Shown here: positions 60,363 to 64,000 of the stretch, one piece after another
How positions within the stretch are numbered: the stretch's first letter is position 1
How the letters are laid out: each line of letters starts with the position of its first letter
Assembly (NCBI RefSeq): GCF_020193575.1
Contig: NZ_JADYVD010000003.1
Span: 124,001-188,000 of the forward strand
From: Ensifer sp. IC4062
Lineage (GTDB): Bacteria > Pseudomonadota > Alphaproteobacteria > Rhizobiales > Rhizobiaceae
Length of the DNA: 64,000 bases
Direction: 5' to 3'
The notes under the pieces: model-generated
What the model was told of the DNA's origin: nothing
The model's database searches: none
What the model saw: the letters and a program-made list of their open reading frames with translations, nothing else
Made by a program: the position numbers and the translations under genes

Positions 60363-60599
60363 GCATGGCCCCCGCTTCTTTATCTGAGCAGCAAAGTTCT
60401 CCCGCGCCAGTTGCTCGCCAAGCAGCCGGGCAAGCCGTACGAGGCGGATCCGGGTTGCCGCGCGGCGTGAAGCTCAGTTGCGGCTCGTCCGGCAGCATCG
60501 CTGCGAGCAACTCTTTGCGCTCGCGTCGCGTAATTACTCTTTTGGCTTTGCGCGCTTCCGAGGTGATACCCGGTAGGACTCATGCGGGGCCGTCGCTCC
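60363..60599. other. Gene-free stretch among relics
   Basis: No intact gene. The minus strand has a short ungapped segment (KRVITRRERKELLAAMLPDE) that looks protein-like but could not be assigned. Confidence 0.4.
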
Positions 60600-61005
60600 C
60601 CTGCGTCTTGTCGCCGCTCCGACCTACCTCGAGCGGGTTGGTGCGCCTCAGTCGATCGAGAGCCTGACAAACCATCAGTGCTTGCCTTTCGTCATGCCGA
60701 GTACCGGCCGCTGCTCGCCATGGCTGTTCCGCGTCGACAGCCGTGGAGTCGATTGGACTTCGCCTGGACGCTTTCGGGTGTTTGACGACTTTCTGGGCGT
60801 CATGTCGCTTGCGGAAAGCGGTCTGGGGATCTGCCAGACCTACGAATTCATCCGTGCGCGATCGCATCGAGCAGGGGCGTTTGGTCGAGGTCCTGGATCA
60901 CACACGCGGACGGACACGTCCATCATCTTCGCTCCGCATCGGCGGCTCTCGCCTGCGACGCGGGCACTCATCGACTACCTCACCCGCCTTGCGTCAAACG
61001 TTTGA
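60600..61005 (+). pseudogene. LysR-family regulator relic (effector domain)
   Basis: Pieces of a LysR effector domain appear in different frames: APTYLERVGAPQSIESL, then VFDDFLGVMSLAESGLGICQTYEF, VRDRIEQGRLVEVLDHTRG and FAPHRRLSPATRALIDYL. At least two frameshifts separate them and the HTH domain is missing. Non-functional. Confidence 0.65.
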
Positions 61006-61260
61006 GCCCGACTCAGGACGAATCCGTGCCGCAGAAGCGATAATATGATCCCGCACATAAGCAATCCGGGGATGGCGCGAGGCGCCTTTGTTCCAAGCGA
61101 GATACAGAAGGTTTTGCGGACTTGGCCGTATGGTAGGTAGCTCGACCATTCGACCGCGGCCAGATGGTCGGCAGCGAGATAGTCTGGAAGGACCGACCAT
61201 CCCGCTCCTGCCGCAACCGCATTTGCAAGCAGTCGTGGATCCGGCGCAGTAATCACCGCT
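61006..61260 (-). pseudogene. Second LysR-family regulator relic, opposite strand
   Basis: C-terminal part of another LysR effector domain: ITAPDPRLLANAVAAGAGW and SVLPDYLAADHLAA, then after a frameshift near 61145 VELPTIRPSPQNLLYLAW and HPRIAYVRDHI. The N-terminal half is absent. It converges with the relic at 60600-61005. Confidence 0.65.
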
Positions 61261-61304
61261 GATACGCTGGCGTCTCACCAAACACCTTCTCAAGTTGAGG
61301 TTCT

Positions 61305-64000
61305 CTACCTAAATATCTGATTAAACAGGCTCTCCATTGCGCCGCTCGCTTCCTGGTCGAACTGTTCTGCACCTTGTTTTGGTTGCTCATTTGCCGCCTC
61401 GGCCGGGGTAGGCTCCTGGCCGGCCTGCTGTGCCGGAACTGCCTGATCGCCCTTTACCGCGTCGCCGGCAATGATCTCTTCGATCGAAGGCTCGTTATCT
61501 TCTTCTTTCAGTATCTTTTCTGCGGTGCCGCGGACGAGGTCTTTTACCGATCCGCCGGTTGCATCTTTGGAGAGGAGGTCGTCAATCCGCAGCTTGTCAG
61601 TTGGAAGTCCGATTTTCTTCAGTGTCGCCAAGGCGGCGCCAGGATCCTTCAACAATCCGGCGAGATCAGGATAGATCCGCGGGTTGGCAAAGCTCCCCTC
61701 GACGACGACCGGAACCCCGACGCCATCGGTCGATATCTCGGTTCCCTGTCCTTCCAGCGAGGCGACAACCCGGGGATCGAGACGAAATTTCAGGGAGCTC
61801 TCCGCCAGGTTGGCGGTGCCTTTCCCGGTCATGCGGACCAACGGGCCGACAAGCTTGATATCGTCGGTTTGCGCGACACCATTCTCAATGGCAAAGGACG
61901 CGCCCAGTTCGGTGAACGCGGTCGCGTTGTTCTCGTCCTGTTTGAAACCCGAAGACATCAGGGCGACGAGATTGTTGTAGACCTCGGCGATATCGAGGCC
62001 GCGAACGGCGCCATCCGAGAAGCGGACATTCGCGGTCCCATGCAACGAGTTTGCGAGCGCCTTGGTCGTCCCGCCCGCGCCCGCAATGTCGAACTTCGCC
62101 TGCAACGCACCCTCGAGATGCCTGAAGCCTGCCATGTCGGTCAGAAGCGGCGCGGCAGAGGCCCCCGAAATGGACGCCTGCAAGGCAATCGAAGGTTCCG
62201 ACTGGGAGCCATCGGCCTTCAGGCTTGCAGCGACCTGGCCGCCGTAAAACGGACTTTCGGGAAGGGCGATGCTTGCGACACCATCGGAGACGATAAGGCT
62301 CGTTGCAACCGGTCCGGCGAAGACGCGACCGTAACCGAGTTTTTTCGCGCTCACCTTGATCGATGCATCGATCGATTGGAGCGCAGAGAAATCCAGTGGA
62401 ACGTCGGGGCTTGTCTTGTCTCCCTTCGCTTTTTTCGCTTTCGCTTCAGGAGCAGGCGAGTTTGCGCCGGCAAGGCGCGCAAAATCCAGCTCCTCAAAGC
62501 TGAGTGCGCTCGTTATCTTCAGTGGCACCGTGAACTGGACAGACCCGTTCCCGCTCCCTTGCACGCCGTTGACCGACAGGATGGCGCGCTCGAATGAAAC
62601 GCCTGTTGGGCTTACGCCGACATCACCTTTGAACGCAAGCGGGCCGACGCTCTCTGCCCCGCTCCGTCCAAGCCAGGCAAGGAACGCATCAAGATCATCG
62701 GTTGAAAAATCGAGCTTTCCAACATACCGGGCCGGAAGCGCAGCCTTGCCATCCATAGCCAAGAATGCGTCCGGCATGCGCATCCGAAGCTTGAGGGGGA
62801 TGTCAGTTGTGCCGGGACTTTTCTTCAGAAGCAGATCCCGGACGGGGATTTGCAGTTCGACGGCGATGGGCTTGTCCCGCCAATGCAAGCTGCCCGACAG
62901 GTGCACCGGCTTTGTGAGATCCTCGATCCTGATCGCAAGCTTCTTTGCCTTCACCTCACGCATGCTTTCGTCAGCTATATCAGGCGCAATAAACGTCGCG
63001 TCGCGCATACCAATATTGCCAGTCAGATTCACTGTTTCCCGCAGGGCATCTTCACTAAGGCCGCGAAAGGCAAAGGCGGTATCTATCATCAGGGCACCGG
63101 ACAGTGGGACCGATTGCCCCATCAACGATGTCAGTTTGCCGATGTCGAGCCCGGTGCTGGATATGTGACCCTGAAAGGTCGGCTCGTCATCGTGAACGTC
63201 AGTGCTGACATTGGCGGCAATGCTGCCCGCATCAATGCCCAAGTGCTCGAGTCGTGCAGAAAGCTCTCCATCTTTGAGCTTCGCGACCAGCGAGACGTCG
63301 GAGGCCGAGACGTCGCCAAGAGTCAAGGTGCCCACGTGAACGCTCATGTCGCTGTCGAACTCAGCCAGAAATCGCAGGCTTGCGGGGGAGGCGGGGTCTG
63401 TTGACCCTGCCTTCAATTGCGAAGAACCCGACGTGGCCTCGACAAATGGGCTCAAATCCAACTGGTCAGCATCGAGGTCAGCGAGAATCCGGGGCCGCTT
63501 GCCTGGTATGAAGAGCGCGTCCAGGCTAAACGCCTGTTCGCCGGCACGCAATTTGCCGCCGCGGATCTGATAGCTGCCATTGGCATTGAGGGCCACTTGC
63601 CCGACTGCCTCGAAATCCGCGAAACCGGATGCAGGCACGGGATCTGCTTGCAGCGAGGCGGTCAAGTCGGTTGGCCGGCGTTGAAGCAGTGACCGCAACG
63701 AGGAGATGGTGAGGGTGGTCTCGTAGCGTCGCTCCTCCATTCGGGCGCTCGCCGAAAGAGATAGCTCATCATCGACGCTCGGCGCCGAAAGCGAAAGGTC
63801 GACATCGGTCAAGGTCTGCTCGGGGTCTGCTGCGTCTTTCCGTATCAGCGTACCGCCGGCGATCGAGATTGAATCGATCGCGCTTCGTTCGAGGAAAGTG
63901 GCAAGGGCCGCAAGTGGGTCGCCTTGTTCGGCCTGATCGTTGCCGCCAGCCTGCTTCGTCGATGTGCTACGTGCGCCTTCATTGAGCACGATCACCGGTC
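61305..64000 (-). CDS. AsmA-family protein, partial
   Basis: The C-terminal about 898 residues of a very large protein. The 5' end lies beyond the right edge. The sequence is rich in beta-strand repeats typical of AsmA/YhdP-like proteins, with the AsmA_2 C-terminal region LHGTANVRFSDGAVRGLDIAEVYNNL and the pattern FTELGASFAIENGVAQTDDIKLVGP and GKGTANLAE. The C-terminal 70 residues are a low-complexity acidic tail rich in Gln, Ala and Glu. AsmA-type proteins sit in the inner membrane and span the periplasm as lipid-transport-like bridges. The in-frame GTG at 63995 is internal, not the start. Confidence 0.88.
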   Translation of the reverse strand, partial: PVIVLNEGARSTSTKQAGGNDQAEQGDPLAALATFLERSAIDSISIAGGTLIRKDAADPEQTLTDVDLSLSAPSVDDELSLSASARMEERRYETTLTISSLRSLLQRRPTDLTASLQADPVPASGFADFEAVGQVALNANGSYQIRGGKLRAGEQAFSLDALFIPGKRPRILADLDADQLDLSPFVEATSGSSQLKAGSTDPASPASLRFLAEFDSDMSVHVGTLTLGDVSASDVSLVAKLKDGELSARLEHLGIDAGSIAANVSTDVHDDEPTFQGHISSTGLDIGKLTSLMGQSVPLSGALMIDTAFAFRGLSEDALRETVNLTGNIGMRDATFIAPDIADESMREVKAKKLAIRIEDLTKPVHLSGSLHWRDKPIAVELQIPVRDLLLKKSPGTTDIPLKLRMRMPDAFLAMDGKAALPARYVGKLDFSTDDLDAFLAWLGRSGAESVGPLAFKGDVGVSPTGVSFERAILSVNGVQGSGNGSVQFTVPLKITSALSFEELDFARLAGANSPAPEAKAKKAKGDKTSPDVPLDFSALQSIDASIKVSAKKLGYGRVFAGPVATSLIVSDGVASIALPESPFYGGQVAASLKADGSQSEPSIALQASISGASAAPLLTDMAGFRHLEGALQAKFDIAGAGGTTKALANSLHGTANVRFSDGAVRGLDIAEVYNNLVALMSSGFKQDENNATAFTELGASFAIENGVAQTDDIKLVGPLVRMTGKGTANLAESSLKFRLDPRVVASLEGQGTEISTDGVGVPVVVEGSFANPRIYPDLAGLLKDPGAALATLKKIGLPTDKLRIDDLLSKDATGGSVKDLVRGTAEKILKEEDNEPSIEEIIAGDAVKGDQAVPAQQAGQEPTPAEAANEQPKQGAEQFDQEASGAMESLFNQIFR

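Overview
The window looks like a replicon segment from a Rhizobiales alphaproteobacterium, most likely a Sinorhizobium/Ensifer type. The reasons are the high-GC coding style, many ABC importer operons each with its own regulator, a K-antigen (rkp/kps-type) export locus, an intergenic mosaic repeat at 32587-32688 of a kind I remember from Sinorhizobium genomes, and MNT-HEPN and RTX-type accessory genes. This assignment is inference from style and gene content. No rRNA, tRNA, CRISPR array or replication origin was seen.

Region 1 (1-18471) is a catabolic locus built on the ectoine/hydroxyectoine theme. A leftward operon carries an EhuBCDA-type importer, a GntR and an AsnC/Lrp regulator, a semialdehyde dehydrogenase and a class III aminotransferase that is cut by the window edge. 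A divergent rightward operon carries two M24-fold hydrolases, a complete heterotetrameric sarcosine oxidase (soxBDAG), then eutB, eutC, eutD and eutE. It ends in a stub of purU only 21 codons long. The sarcosine oxidase, the second EutD-like protein and the creatinase-like protein are not part of the standard ectoine pathway, and eutA is absent. The locus may therefore act on an N-methylated relative of ectoine or creatine. This is the most interesting system in the window.

Region 2 (18575-26655): an orphan GT4 glycosyltransferase sits at the purU junction. It is followed by a leftward LacI-controlled sugar ABC importer (binding protein, two permeases, ATPase) that encloses a DUF2961/GH172 protein, probably a fructofuranosidase or arabinofuranosidase. 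A perfect 32-bp palindrome just upstream of lacI is the likely operator. About 1 kb of mostly non-coding DNA follows, with a strong hairpin, a terminator and one probable small ORF.

Region 3 (27608-39312): a sulfatase and a DapA-family lyase face left. A GntR regulator, an oligopeptide-type ABC importer (binding protein, DppB, DppC, DppD, DppF), a second DapA-family lyase and a second sulfatase face right. The second sulfatase is frameshifted. The locus suggests import and desulfation of a sulfated substrate followed by aldol cleavage.

Region 4 (39416-56016) is a capsule/K-antigen locus. One KpsM-like permease and one KpsC-like Kdo transferase lie at the left end. A visibly AT-richer block follows with methyltransferases, six glycosyltransferases, a DUF1796 protein and two small paralogous phage-ABA-sandwich-like proteins. 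The right end has KpsE, KpsT, a second KpsM and a second KpsC-like protein (rkpRSTZ-like).

Region 5 (56167-64000) is a patchwork. It holds an MNT-HEPN fusion, a transposase relic fused to an unrelated ORF, a methyltransferase behind a hairpin that may hide its ribosome-binding site, and an RTX calcium-binding protein flanked by direct repeats carrying phage-lysis-gene relics. An amidase relic and two converging LysR relics come next, and finally a large AsmA-family gene that runs off the right edge.
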